Of a stretch of 62,244 nt of DNA, positions 1 through 7,640 are shown one piece after another. Within the stretch, counting starts at the first letter, position 1. Every line of letters starts with the position of its first letter. The stretch is from Kitasatospora sp. MAA4 (GTDB lineage Bacteria > Actinomycetota > Actinomycetes > Streptomycetales > Streptomycetaceae): contig NZ_JARZAI010000039.1 of assembly GCF_029893355.1 (NCBI RefSeq), positions 1 to 62,244 of the forward strand, written 5' to 3'. The position numbers were made by a program, and so were the translations under genes. Under the pieces are notes generated by a model. That model did not search any database. It was not told the DNA's origin and was given only the letters and a program-made list of their open reading frames with translations.

Positions 1-60
1 CGCAAGACGCTCGACTGGGATACCCCAGCCGAGCGTCTACGTGATCTACTCACCACCTAG
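1..60 (+). CDS. IS30 family transposase, C-terminal fragment
   Basis: Only the last 19 codons are visible. The residues match the conserved tail of IS30-type DDE transposases, which cut and join the element ends. The body lies upstream of the window, so whether the gene is intact is unknown. It would act on the inverted repeat that follows directly. Confidence 0.65.
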   Translation, partial: RKTLDWDTPAERLRDLLTT

Positions 61-90
61 AACCAGTGGTGTTGCGACGACCCCTGGAAC
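1..90 (+). mobile_element. Right end of an IS30-type insertion sequence (truncated by window edge)
   Basis: Bases 1-60 read in frame as the last 19 residues of a transposase and a TAG stop; the ending RKTLDWDTPAERL resembles the C-terminus of IS30-family transposases (RKTLGW-TPAERL). The 20-30 bases after the stop, with a GTGTTGCGACGACC core, look like the terminal inverted repeat of actinobacterial IS30 elements. The other end and the catalytic DDE core lie outside the window, so element identity, completeness and target duplication cannot be judged. The right boundary is approximate. Confidence 0.7.
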
Positions 91-166
91 CCAAGCCCGG
101 CGGGGCCTTCTCGTTTCCCTCTTTGCACTAATGCAGATATCAGTTGCCCCTAGTTCAATCAGGGGC

Positions 167-172
167 TATTTT
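167..172 (+). promoter_or_regulatory. -10 hexamer TATTTT, leaderless arrangement
   Basis: TATTTT fits the actinobacterial TANNNT -10 pattern and ends 7 nt before the ATG at 180. Transcription would start at or near the start codon. The same spacing is seen at six other genes in this window. Confidence 0.4.
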
Positions 173-179
173 TCCAGTC

Positions 180-782
180 ATGACTGCGAAGCATCCCGTC
201 CCCGTCACCCTGACCGGCCGGCACGTCCGCCTCGAACCGCTCAGCCGCGACCACCTGCCCGACCTCTTCGCGGCCGGCGGCGCGGACGAGGAGGTCTGGC
301 GCTGGCTGTCCGGCTCGGCCCCGCAGACCGAACAGGAGCTCGGCGCCCTGCTGGACGGCGTGCTCGGCGAGGTCGAGCGCGGCGAGAGCATCGCCTTCGC
401 CGTCATCCGGCTGGACACCGGCCGCGCGGTCGGCTGGACCACCTACCGGCAGATCAACCCGCACGACGAGTGGCTGGAGATCGGCTGGACCTGGTACGGG
501 CGCGCGGCCTGGCGCACCGCCGTGAACACCGAGTCCAAGCTGCTGCTGCTCGTCCACGCCTTCGAGGAGCTGGGCATGGGCCGGGTGATGTGGAAGACCG
601 ACCACCGCAACGAACGCTCGCAGAACGCCATCCGCCGCCTGGGCGCCCACTACGAGGGCACCCACCGCCGCGAGCGCCGCCGCGCCGACGGAACCTGGCG
701 CGACAGCGTCTACTTCTCGATGCTCGCCGACGAGTGGCCGGCCGCCCGACAGCGCCTGACCGCACGGCTCGCCGGCGGATAG
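180..782 (+). CDS. GNAT family N-acetyltransferase (RimJ/RimL type)
   Basis: This 200-residue protein is a single GNAT fold of the RimJ/RimL branch: an N-terminal VTLTGRHVRLEPL strand, a central region with WLEIGWTWYG, and the acetyl-CoA loop area around VMWKTDHRNERSQNAIRRLGA near residues 137-160. Family members transfer an acetyl group from acetyl-CoA to protein N-termini or small amines; the substrate cannot be read here. ATG at 180 is preferred over a TTG at 144 because family N-termini begin close to the HVRLEPL strand and a -10-like TATTTT sits 7 nt before it. It stands alone just beyond an IS end and converges on the next gene. Confidence 0.88.
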   Translation: MTAKHPVPVTLTGRHVRLEPLSRDHLPDLFAAGGADEEVWRWLSGSAPQTEQELGALLDGVLGEVERGESIAFAVIRLDTGRAVGWTTYRQINPHDEWLEIGWTWYGRAAWRTAVNTESKLLLLVHAFEELGMGRVMWKTDHRNERSQNAIRRLGAHYEGTHRRERRRADGTWRDSVYFSMLADEWPAARQRLTARLAGG

Positions 783-820
783 AGCCGCACCCCGGCCGGT
801 CACGACCTGAAGGCCTCGCC

Positions 821-1309
821 TCAGTCGTCCTCCGCCACCAGGTGCTCCACGCAGACCGCGATGGCCAGCAGCAGCGGGGTGTCGGCGCCGTCGGCGATCC
901 GCACGCCGTAGTGGTCGCGGATCCGGAACCACGAGCGGGAGACCTCGGCGATCTTGTGGCCGTCCGACTCGACCGTGTACTCCTTGCCGACCAGGTCGCC
1001 GTGGATCTCCAGCTCCCCACCGCCGTGCAGCTCCGCGTAGTAGCTGTGGCGGATCGGCGAGAAGAGCTTGCGGCGCACGGTGGCGACCGTGCCGCCGTGC
1101 GCGTCCTCGATCCGCATCGCGTCGCGGACCGCGAGCGCCTTCTTGCGGATCACGGCCACCACCCGGCCGCTGTCGTCCTTGAGCTCGAAGGTCTCCCGGA
1201 TCCGCAGCACCTTGCCGTCCACCAGGAACGCCTTGTGGCCGTGCTCGTCCTCGATCCAGTGGTCGTCGCCGATCCCGAAGACCCGCTCCCTGACCTTGTA
1301 CTTGATCAC
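821..1309 (-). CDS. LURP-one-related (Tubby C-terminal-like) protein
   Basis: The 162-residue product has the alternating strand pattern of the LURP-one-related/Tubby-like barrel: RERVFGIGDDHWIEDEHG, then FLVDGKVLRIRETFEL, a basic RKKALAVRDAMRIED strand and KEYTVESDGHKIAEVS. Proteins of this family are small cytosolic beta-barrels of unknown biochemical role in bacteria; relatives bind lipids. The GTG at 1309 is chosen because GGGAG lies 7 nt upstream and family proteins begin a few residues before RERVF; a GTG at 1336 is also open. It converges on the GNAT gene and is followed by no obvious partner. Confidence 0.82.
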   Translation of the reverse strand: MIKYKVRERVFGIGDDHWIEDEHGHKAFLVDGKVLRIRETFELKDDSGRVVAVIRKKALAVRDAMRIEDAHGGTVATVRRKLFSPIRHSYYAELHGGGELEIHGDLVGKEYTVESDGHKIAEVSRSWFRIRDHYGVRIADGADTPLLLAIAVCVEHLVAEDD

Positions 1310-1401
1310 GCGCTCGCTCCCGTCGTGGATTGCCACCTGTCACGGGACATCCTGGGCCACGGCGCCGCGATCCGAGCGGACCACGGCGCCTGCGGCGGGC
1401 C

Positions 1402-2586
1402 CTAGTGTCGGACGGCGGCGCGGCGACCCCAGCTGCGCAGCATCAGCCGTCGCCCGGGTCCCTCGACGTAGGTGTGCAGCAGCCAGGCCAGGCTCAGCGC
1501 GATCGCGAACGCTGCCGCCGTCACGGCCAGGCCCATCGGCCAGTGCTCCTTGGGGTGCGAGCGGAACGCGTACTCGCCGGTCCGCATCACCAGCAGGTGG
1601 ATCATGTAGAAGGCGAAGGAGATCTCGCCCAGCTTGACCATGAGCCGACCGCGCCACGGGGACGGCTCCCCCCTGAGGTCGGCCGTCGCGGCCGCGGCGA
1701 TCAGCGCGGCGAACCCGATCACCGTGCACGCCGTGAACTGGTAGCCGTAGTCGACCTGGCTGGTCAGGAAGTAGCCGAACACGGCCAGGATCAGCGAGAC
1801 CGCCAGCCCCGGACCGCGCCAGCGCCCGGCCCGGACCACCTCGGCCAGCGCGATGCCGAGCACGAACTCCGGCAGCCGCAGCAGCGGGAAGTAGTAGATG
1901 GTCCAGGTGAAGTCGGTCGACAGCGACAGGTGGTGGATCAGCATCGGCATCACCAGCACCGTCGCCGTGCTGAGCGCGGCGACGATGAGGTTCCCGCGCC
2001 AGCCCACCCGCCGCAGGCACCACAGGAGCACCGGGAACAGGAAGTAGAAGAACGCCTCGCAGGCCAGCGACCAGCTGACCGGGTTCACGCTCTGGTAGAA
2101 GCCGAAGTCCGGGAACCAGGACTGGACCATCAGCAGGTTCGCCGCCAGCTGCGTGTGCAGCGGCTTGGTCATCGGCGCGAAGGTGAAGGCCATCGCCAGC
2201 GCGAGCAGGGCCGTCACCACGTGCAGCGGATAGACCCGGGCCAACCGCCGCCGCCAGAACTTCGCGATCCCGGTGCGGCCCGGCGAGGACCAGGCCAGCA
2301 CGAACCCGGACAGCATGAAGAAGAACGAGACCCCGGTATCGCCCGCCGAGAACGCCCAGTTCACCAGGCTGCCGGCACGGCCGCCGAAGTACTGCACGAG
2401 GTTCACGTGGAAGAGGAACACCAGCAGCGCCGCGGTCCACCGCAGCCCCGTCAGCGAGGGGAGCGACACCGGACGCCCGGACGTCGTCGAGACCCCGTCC
2501 GGAGTCGACGCTCTCGGACGGACTACCCCTGGGCCAAGGGAACCAGGAAGTGTTGTCGTATTACCTGAACTTGGCACGGGCGGCAC
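1402..2586 (-). CDS. Acyltransferase 3 family membrane protein
   Basis: About 394 residues with the acyltransferase-3 architecture: a start of LPSLTGLRWTAALLVFLFHV containing the family Arg and His, followed by roughly ten hydrophobic segments. A second feature is the FMLSGFVLAWS motif after TGVSFF. Such enzymes move acyl groups from cytosolic donors to exported sugars or antibiotics across the membrane; the substrate is unknown. The reading frame stays open far upstream into the thioredoxin-fragment region, but those residues are low-complexity and unlike the family. GTG at 2586 is a provisional start; GTG at 2469 is the shortest plausible alternative. No partner genes indicate a polysaccharide. 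Confidence 0.85.
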   Translation of the reverse strand: MPPVPSSGNTTTLPGSLGPGVVRPRASTPDGVSTTSGRPVSLPSLTGLRWTAALLVFLFHVNLVQYFGGRAGSLVNWAFSAGDTGVSFFFMLSGFVLAWSSPGRTGIAKFWRRRLARVYPLHVVTALLALAMAFTFAPMTKPLHTQLAANLLMVQSWFPDFGFYQSVNPVSWSLACEAFFYFLFPVLLWCLRRVGWRGNLIVAALSTATVLVMPMLIHHLSLSTDFTWTIYYFPLLRLPEFVLGIALAEVVRAGRWRGPGLAVSLILAVFGYFLTSQVDYGYQFTACTVIGFAALIAAAATADLRGEPSPWRGRLMVKLGEISFAFYMIHLLVMRTGEYAFRSHPKEHWPMGLAVTAAAFAIALSLAWLLHTYVEGPGRRLMLRSWGRRAAVRH

Positions 2587-2673
2587 GCTAACACGTTCAG
2601 CTGAAGATCGTCCCCGTCCGAACTCCGAGGCCGAGCGGAATGCGTCCACAGCCCGATGGGGTTGGATGTGGGC

Positions 2674-2811
2674 ATGGCTTCTCGTGCACGCGTACGCGCC
2701 CCTGAACTGGTCGGCGCCGGTGGTTGGCTGAACACCGGCGGTAAGGATCTGACCCTGGCGGACTTCCGGGGGAAGATCGTCATCGCCGACTGCCACTCCC
2801 GGAGGCTTTGA
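2674..2811 (+). pseudogene. 5' fragment of a duplicated thioredoxin/NHL-repeat gene
   Basis: The first 36 or so codons repeat, with few changes, the start of the intact gene at 4183 (MASRARVRAPELVG-GGWLNTGGKDLTLADLRGK). Homology also covers about 45 bases upstream, including CCGATGGGGTTGGATG. After the sequence FRGKIVIAD the frame runs into unrelated residues and a TGA, so the redox CxxC and the whole NHL part are missing. This is a truncated copy left by a duplication or rearrangement. A 45-residue peptide could still be translated, but nothing suggests a function. Confidence 0.8.
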
Positions 2812-2935
2812 AGCGCCACGCGCCCCGCTGACGCCCGAGGAGCACACCGACCGACCTCTTGGCCCCGAGGAGCACGCGCGGCGGGCACGGCTGCTGCGAG
2901 ACGTGCGCACGGCCAACCAGCAGCGACGCCCGTAA
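2798..2935 (+). pseudogene. Possible 3' remnant of an unrecognised gene
   Basis: Directly at the breakpoint of the thioredoxin fragment, another frame encodes about 45 charged residues (PEEHTDRPLGPEEHARRARLL, then LRDVRTANQQRRP) ending at TAA 2933-2935. The composition looks like a helical protein tail rather than random GC-rich frame. No start codon or upstream part is present, so it may be the 3' end of a gene fused here by the same rearrangement. The family is not recognised. Confidence 0.3.
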
Positions 2936-3056
2936 CCCGCTGAAAATGATCAGCGTCTCAGCGCAAGGATTGCGAGAATCCCGCAGGAGCCGTGACGACT
3001 GGAATCGATCGGCTCGCAGTCGGTGGGGTCGCTCGTTCACGAGGGGGAGGAATGCC

Positions 3057-3302
3057 ATGTTCGAGAACGTCACCGGGCTACAACCCGAGGTCGCCGCGAA
3101 GTGGACCGTACTGGTCGAAGAGTGCCGACCCGTGCTCGCGCGCAGTGGGATGGAGGCGGTGCAAGCCCTCCTCGTCCAGCGCGGGACAAGCATCATCCCG
3201 GCGATCGCGGTCACGAAGGCGCTGCTCGGATGGGCTGATACCCCGCTGCTGGTCGCCAGGGAGATCGTGGAGACCAGCGCCGCTCGCGCGATAGGTGGCT
3301 GA
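3057..3302 (+). CDS. Small hypothetical protein (81 aa)
   Basis: A GAGGGGGAGG ribosome-binding site lies 7 nt before the ATG at 3057, which decides the start against a longer open frame from 2859. The product is 81 residues, soluble and mostly helical: VAAKWTVLVEECRPVLARSG, then a hydrophobic stretch IIPAIAVTKALLGWADTPL. I do not recognise a family. It sits between the truncated thioredoxin copy and the HEAT-like gene, in the stretch rearranged by duplication, and could be part of an inserted segment. No membrane segment or signal peptide is seen. Confidence 0.6.
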   Translation: MFENVTGLQPEVAAKWTVLVEECRPVLARSGMEAVQALLVQRGTSIIPAIAVTKALLGWADTPLLVAREIVETSAARAIGG

Positions 3303-3389
3303 CCCGTCACTCCCGCTCCCGGACTGCTTCTGCGGCCCGACGGGGTGGGACACGGCATCTGATGCACAGTCACGCCCCACAGCGGCGGA

Positions 3390-4094
3390 TCAGTCGCGGA
3401 CCTGGTGCTCCACGCGGTGGCGGATGTACTCATCGGGATGAGACCGAGCGATCGCCACCGCCGCCTCCACGAGGTCATGTAGCTCGGGTGGGAACGCCGA
3501 CTGCCGGAGAGGCAATCCAGGGAGGATGCACCGCCGGACGTCCAGATCCTCATTGCTCACGAACTCTCGCAGCGCAGTGTCGTACCACTCACGCACGACG
3601 ACGGATCGGTCGTCGGGCTCTGCCTGGCTCTCTGTGCCCTGGCTCTCCGCCCTCACCTGGGAAAGCCGGAGGGGCAGAGCAGACCAGTACCAGGCCCGCG
3701 CAGCGCCCGCCCGTTCCTGGTCGGCGCCCGTCCGCAGGTAGTCGAGCAGCGCGGACTGGACGCGCCAGTGCCCGAACGCGTTCAGGGCCGGCTCGACGAA
3801 CTGCCGGTTGAAGCTCGGATTGGGGTCGTGGACGGCAGCCTTCATCAGCGCGTCGAAGGATGCCTCGGAAACGATCAGCCCTTGGTGGCAAGCCTCGCGC
3901 AGCGCCGCCCGAGCTCGGTGCTCCCACGTCCGCCGATCACCGGCATCCGACTCCGGAGCAACATCGAGCCCAAGCACCCGGACCACATCCGCCAGGCATC
4001 GTAGGAACGGCTGCTCTCCGTCCTCCGTACGCTCCGGCAGCGCCATGAATCCCTGCACTGCCCCCGCAGGCATCTCGGTCCCGTTCACAGCCAT
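3390..4094 (-). CDS. HEAT-repeat-like hypothetical protein
   Basis: The product is 234 residues, all helical and acidic. Helical pairs such as VQSALLDYLRTGADQERAGAARAWYWSALPL and DLDVRRCILPGLPL resemble the degenerate HEAT-type repeat proteins seen in Streptomyces, which are usually protein-protein scaffolds; no catalytic motif is visible. ATG at 4094 is preceded by AGGGGAGAGG, a strong ribosome-binding site, and replaces a longer open frame that would run back through the next gene. It is divergent from the thioredoxin/NHL gene with 88 bases between the starts, so the two may share a control region. Confidence 0.7.
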   Translation of the reverse strand: MAVNGTEMPAGAVQGFMALPERTEDGEQPFLRCLADVVRVLGLDVAPESDAGDRRTWEHRARAALREACHQGLIVSEASFDALMKAAVHDPNPSFNRQFVEPALNAFGHWRVQSALLDYLRTGADQERAGAARAWYWSALPLRLSQVRAESQGTESQAEPDDRSVVVREWYDTALREFVSNEDLDVRRCILPGLPLRQSAFPPELHDLVEAAVAIARSHPDEYIRHRVEHQVRD

Positions 4095-4182
4095 CTGCCT
4101 CTCCCCTGTCGCAAGATTCGCACCGCAGCGTAGACCGAGGCAGCCGGAATGCTTCCCCAGCCCGATGGGGTTGGATGAGGAC

Positions 4183-6009
4183 ATGGCTTCTCGTGCACGC
4201 GTTCGCGCCCCTGAACTGGTCGGCTCCGGTGGTTGGCTCAACACCGGCGGCAAGGACCTCACTCTTGCCGACCTACGAGGTAAGTGCGTCGTTGTAGACT
4301 TCTGGACCTTCTGCTGTATCAACTGCCTCCATGTCCTGGACGAGCTGCGGGAGCTGGAGGAGAAGCACCGCGACACCGTGGTGATCGTGGGGGTGCACTC
4401 GCCGAAGTTCGTCCATGAGGCGGACCACCAGGCCGTGGTGGACGCGGTGGCCCGGTACGAGGTGGCGCACCCGGTGCTGGACGACCCCGAGCTGGTGACC
4501 TGGAAGCAGTACGCGGTGCGGGCGTGGCCGACGCTGGTGGTGATCGACCCCGAAGGGTACGTGGTCGCCCAGCACGCGGGTGAGGGGCATGCGCACGCGA
4601 TCGAGCGGCTGGTGGAAGAGCTGGAGGCCGAGCACGCGGCCAAGGGCACGCTGCGGCGCGGGGACGGCCCGTACGTGGCGCCCGAGCCGCAGGCCGGGGA
4701 GCTGAAGTTCCCGGGCAAGGCGGTCCGGCTGCCCGGCGGCGGCTTCCTGGTCGCCGACTCCGGTCACCACTCGCTGGTCGAGCTGGCCGAGGACGGCGAG
4801 AGCGTGCTGCGGCGGATCGGCGACGGGGTGCGCGGGCTGGTGGACGGCCCGGCCGACAGCGCGCGGTTCAGTGAGCCGCAGGGACTGGCCCTGGTCCCGG
4901 CCGACCTGGGGCTGGACTACGACGTGGTGGTGGCCGACACGGTGAACCACGCGCTGCGCGGCGTGCGGCTCGCGGACGGTTCGGTGACCACGCTCGCGGG
5001 GACCGGTCGGCAGTGGTGGCAGGGCTCGGCGACCGAGGGCGCCGCCCGCGAGGTGGACCTCTCCTCGCCGTGGGACGTCGCCTGGTTCGACGGCCGGGTG
5101 TGGATCGCGATGGCCGGTGTGCACCAGCTCTGGGCGTACGACGCCGTGGCGCGGACCGTGGGCGTCGCCGCCGGGACGACCAACGAGGGTCTGGTGGACG
5201 GTCCGGTGGCGGAGGCCTGGTTCGCGCAGCCCTCCGGCCTGGCGGTCTCGGCGGACGGCGGGACGCTCTGGGTGGCGGATTCGGAGACCTCGGCGCTACG
5301 CGCTGTTTCACGTGAAACCGGCCTGGTGACCTCGCCGGTGGGCAGCGGGCTGTTCGACTTCGGACACCGCGACGGCGCGGCCGACCAGGCCCTGCTCCAG
5401 CACCCGCTCGGCGTCACCGTGCTGCCCGACGGCTCGGTGGCGATCGCGGACACCTACAACCACGCGCTGCGCCGCTTCGATCCGGCCAGCGGCGAGGTCA
5501 GCACGCTGGCCACCGACCTGCGCGAGCCCTCGGGCGCCGTACTGGTGGACGGCGACATCGTGGTGGTGGAGTCGGCCCGGCACCGGCTGACCCGGCTGCG
5601 GCTGCCCGAGGAGGCGGTGCGCGTCGAGTCCGTCGCCCACCGCACCCAGCGCGCGGCGACCGAGGTGGCCCCCGGCACGTTCCAGCTGGACGTGGTCTTC
5701 TCCGCGCCCAGCGGCCAGAAGCTGGACGAGCGCTACGGTCCGTCGACCCGGCTGCTGGTCAGCTCGACCCCGCCGGAGCTGCTCGTCTCGGGCTCCGGCG
5801 CGGACAGTGCTCTCGTTCGTGAGCTGGTGCTCTCGGACCAGGTGACCGAGGGCGTTCTGCACGTCTCGGCGATGGCCGCGTCCTGCGACGACGACCCCGA
5901 GATCGAGTACCCGGCCTGCCACGTGCACCAGCAGGACTGGGGCGTGCCGGTGAAGCTGGTCGCCGGTGGCGCGACCCGGCTGCCGCTGGTGCTGGCCGGG
6001 ATGGAGTGA
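4183..6009 (+). CDS. Thioredoxin-like protein with NHL beta-propeller
   Basis: The 608-residue protein joins an N-terminal thioredoxin/AhpC-like fold (residues about 15-150; redox motif CINC in FWTFCCINCLHVLDEL, cis-Pro region WPTLVVIDPEG) to a C-terminal six-bladed NHL propeller (about 165-490; repeated blades such as GGFLVADSGHHSLVEL and VVVADTVNHALRG) and a short tail. No signal peptide is seen, so it is probably cytosolic. Family members are thought to be thiol-disulfide proteins; the partner is unknown. The ATG follows GAGGA. A truncated copy of its 5' end lies at 2674. A perfect hairpin follows the stop codon. Confidence 0.9.
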   Translation: MASRARVRAPELVGSGGWLNTGGKDLTLADLRGKCVVVDFWTFCCINCLHVLDELRELEEKHRDTVVIVGVHSPKFVHEADHQAVVDAVARYEVAHPVLDDPELVTWKQYAVRAWPTLVVIDPEGYVVAQHAGEGHAHAIERLVEELEAEHAAKGTLRRGDGPYVAPEPQAGELKFPGKAVRLPGGGFLVADSGHHSLVELAEDGESVLRRIGDGVRGLVDGPADSARFSEPQGLALVPADLGLDYDVVVADTVNHALRGVRLADGSVTTLAGTGRQWWQGSATEGAAREVDLSSPWDVAWFDGRVWIAMAGVHQLWAYDAVARTVGVAAGTTNEGLVDGPVAEAWFAQPSGLAVSADGGTLWVADSETSALRAVSRETGLVTSPVGSGLFDFGHRDGAADQALLQHPLGVTVLPDGSVAIADTYNHALRRFDPASGEVSTLATDLREPSGAVLVDGDIVVVESARHRLTRLRLPEEAVRVESVAHRTQRAATEVAPGTFQLDVVFSAPSGQKLDERYGPSTRLLVSSTPPELLVSGSGADSALVRELVLSDQVTEGVLHVSAMAASCDDDPEIEYPACHVHQQDWGVPVKLVAGGATRLPLVLAGME

Positions 6010-6013
6010 CGCA

Positions 6014-6051
6014 GCGAGGGGGCGGTACCCGTGCGGGTACCGCCCCCTCGC
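6014..6051. terminator. Perfect 17-bp hairpin, bidirectional terminator
   Basis: A 17-bp perfect stem beginning GCGAGGGGGCGGTACCC with a GTGC loop lies 4 bases after the thioredoxin/NHL stop and 14 bases before the end of the converging aminopeptidase gene. There is no T-run, as is usual in Streptomyces terminators. Confidence 0.85.
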
Positions 6052-6064
6052 GCCGGTGGGCCGG

Positions 6065-7369
6065 TCAGCCCTCCAGGAACGCCTTGATCGCACTGGCCAG
6101 CAGGTACGGGTCGTCGGCGCCGCAGAGCTCGCGGGACGAGTGCATGGAGAGCGCCGCGATGCCGCAGTCCACCGTGGTGATACCGAGGCGGGCGGCGGTG
6201 ATCGGGCCGATCGTCGTGCCGCAGGGCATCGCGTTGTTGGAGACGAAGGTCTGCCACGGCACGCCGGCCCGCTCGCAGGCGGCGGCGAAGACGGCCCGCC
6301 CGACGCCGTCCGTCGCGTAGCGGTTGTTGACGTTGACCTTGAGCATCGGGCCGCCGTTGGGCATCGGCTGGTGGCCGGGCTCGTGCCGCTCGCTGTAGTT
6401 CGGGTGGACGGCGTGGCCCATGTCCGAGGAGAGGCAGATCGTGCCGGCCAGCGCCCGGGCGCGGTCCTCCGCCGTACCGCCGCGCGCGAAGACGCTGCGG
6501 TCGAGCACGTTGCCCAGCAGCGGGCCCTGTGCGCCGGTGTCCGACTCGCTGCCCGTCTCCTCGTGGTCGAAGGCCGCGAGCACCGGGATGTACGGCAGCT
6601 TGGCGCCCCCCGCGGTGACGGCCGCGGCGAGTGCGGCGGTGGCCGCGTGCACCGAGAGCAGGTTGTCCAGTCGCGGGGCCGCCAGCAGGTCGCGGTCCTT
6701 GCCCAGGTAGGACGGCGCCTGGACGTCATGGGTCATCAGATCCCAGCCCGCCACATCGGAAGCGTCCACTCCGGCACGCTCGGCGACGTAGGAGATGAGC
6801 GACCCCTCGTCCACCTGGCCGATACCCCAAATCGGCGTCAGATGGCGCTGCTTGTCCAGCTTCAGGCCGTCGTTGACCTGGCGGTCGAGGTGGATCGCCA
6901 GCTGCGGAACCCTCAGCAGCGCCTCGTCCAGCTGCACCAGCCGCGTCGACCCGTCGCGCAGCACCAGTCGACCGGACAGCCCCAGGTCACGGTCGAGCCA
7001 GGTGTTCAGCGGCACGCCGCCGTAGATCTCCACCGCCACCTGCCGCCAGCCGGCCGAGCCGGTGTCGGGGACCGGCTTGACCCGCAGGTTGGGCGAGTCG
7101 GTGTGCGTCCCGACCACGCGGAACGGCGTCTCCGGCCGGGCCCCTTCCGGCACATACCAGGCGATCAGCGCGCCGCCTCGGATGACGTACCGCCCACCGG
7201 CCGTGCCCTCCCACGCGTCGGTCTCCGCGACCTGGCGGAAGCCCGCCTTCTCGAGCCGCTCGGCCGCACCGGCCACCGCGTGGTACGGGGACGGGGCAGC
7301 CGCCAGATAGGTGATCAGGTCGTCGGTGTGAGTCCGGTCGAAGTAGACCGGTCGGTCGGCGGTCGACAT
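6065..7369 (-). CDS. M18 family aminopeptidase
   Basis: A 434-residue aspartyl-aminopeptidase-type metallopeptidase. Zinc ligands and catalytic residues appear in the expected order: His in GTHTDSPNL, Asp in PRLDNLLS, the Glu pair in DHEETGSES, Asp in CLSSDMGHAVHPNY, and the final His in AALSMHSSRE. The enzyme removes N-terminal, often acidic, residues from peptides in the cytosol as large assemblies. The ATG follows CAGGAG. The length is normal for the family and all key residues are present. It is monocistronic, with hairpin terminators on both sides. Confidence 0.95.
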   Translation of the reverse strand: MSTADRPVYFDRTHTDDLITYLAAAPSPYHAVAGAAERLEKAGFRQVAETDAWEGTAGGRYVIRGGALIAWYVPEGARPETPFRVVGTHTDSPNLRVKPVPDTGSAGWRQVAVEIYGGVPLNTWLDRDLGLSGRLVLRDGSTRLVQLDEALLRVPQLAIHLDRQVNDGLKLDKQRHLTPIWGIGQVDEGSLISYVAERAGVDASDVAGWDLMTHDVQAPSYLGKDRDLLAAPRLDNLLSVHAATAALAAAVTAGGAKLPYIPVLAAFDHEETGSESDTGAQGPLLGNVLDRSVFARGGTAEDRARALAGTICLSSDMGHAVHPNYSERHEPGHQPMPNGGPMLKVNVNNRYATDGVGRAVFAAACERAGVPWQTFVSNNAMPCGTTIGPITAARLGITTVDCGIAALSMHSSRELCGADDPYLLASAIKAFLEG

Positions 7370-7560
7370 GCTGCTCCTGGGTCGAGGGATTGCGGAGAGC
7401 CGGTGGGGAGGGGCTTCCCATCCCTGAGCATATGCCCGTACACCGACAGGACTGTCAAACGTCCGATCGGGTCATCACACTCCGAGCACCGACCGGAACC
7501 GCCCGTCGCGATCACCCGGCGCGGGCACCCGCAGCGGGCACCCGCGGCGGGCACGAAAAG

Positions 7561-7601
7561 CCCGGAGGGGGCCGAGCGCTGTGCGCAGGGCCCCCTCCGG
7601 G
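7561..7601 (-). terminator. Hairpin terminator of the acyl-CoA dehydrogenase gene
   Basis: A 13-bp stem (CCCGGAGGGGGCC with its complement) and a 15-nt loop; on the minus strand it is followed by CTTTTC. It lies 40 bases past the acyl-CoA dehydrogenase stop. Just beyond it, 7520-7553, a 12-13 base GCGGGCACCCGC unit is repeated nearly three times. Confidence 0.85.
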
Positions 7602-7640
7602 TGAGGGTGGGTCAGGCGGTCCGACGGACCTGACGGAGGA

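Noticed and set aside
3390..4718. A longer 442-codon version of the HEAT-like gene
   Set aside because: The extension would run through the promoter and first 530 bases of the thioredoxin gene; a strong ribosome site marks the start at 4094.
7520..7553. GCGGGCACCCGC repeats as a CRISPR-like array
   Set aside because: The units are nearly contiguous, fewer than three, without spacers, and lie beside a terminator hairpin; no cas genes.
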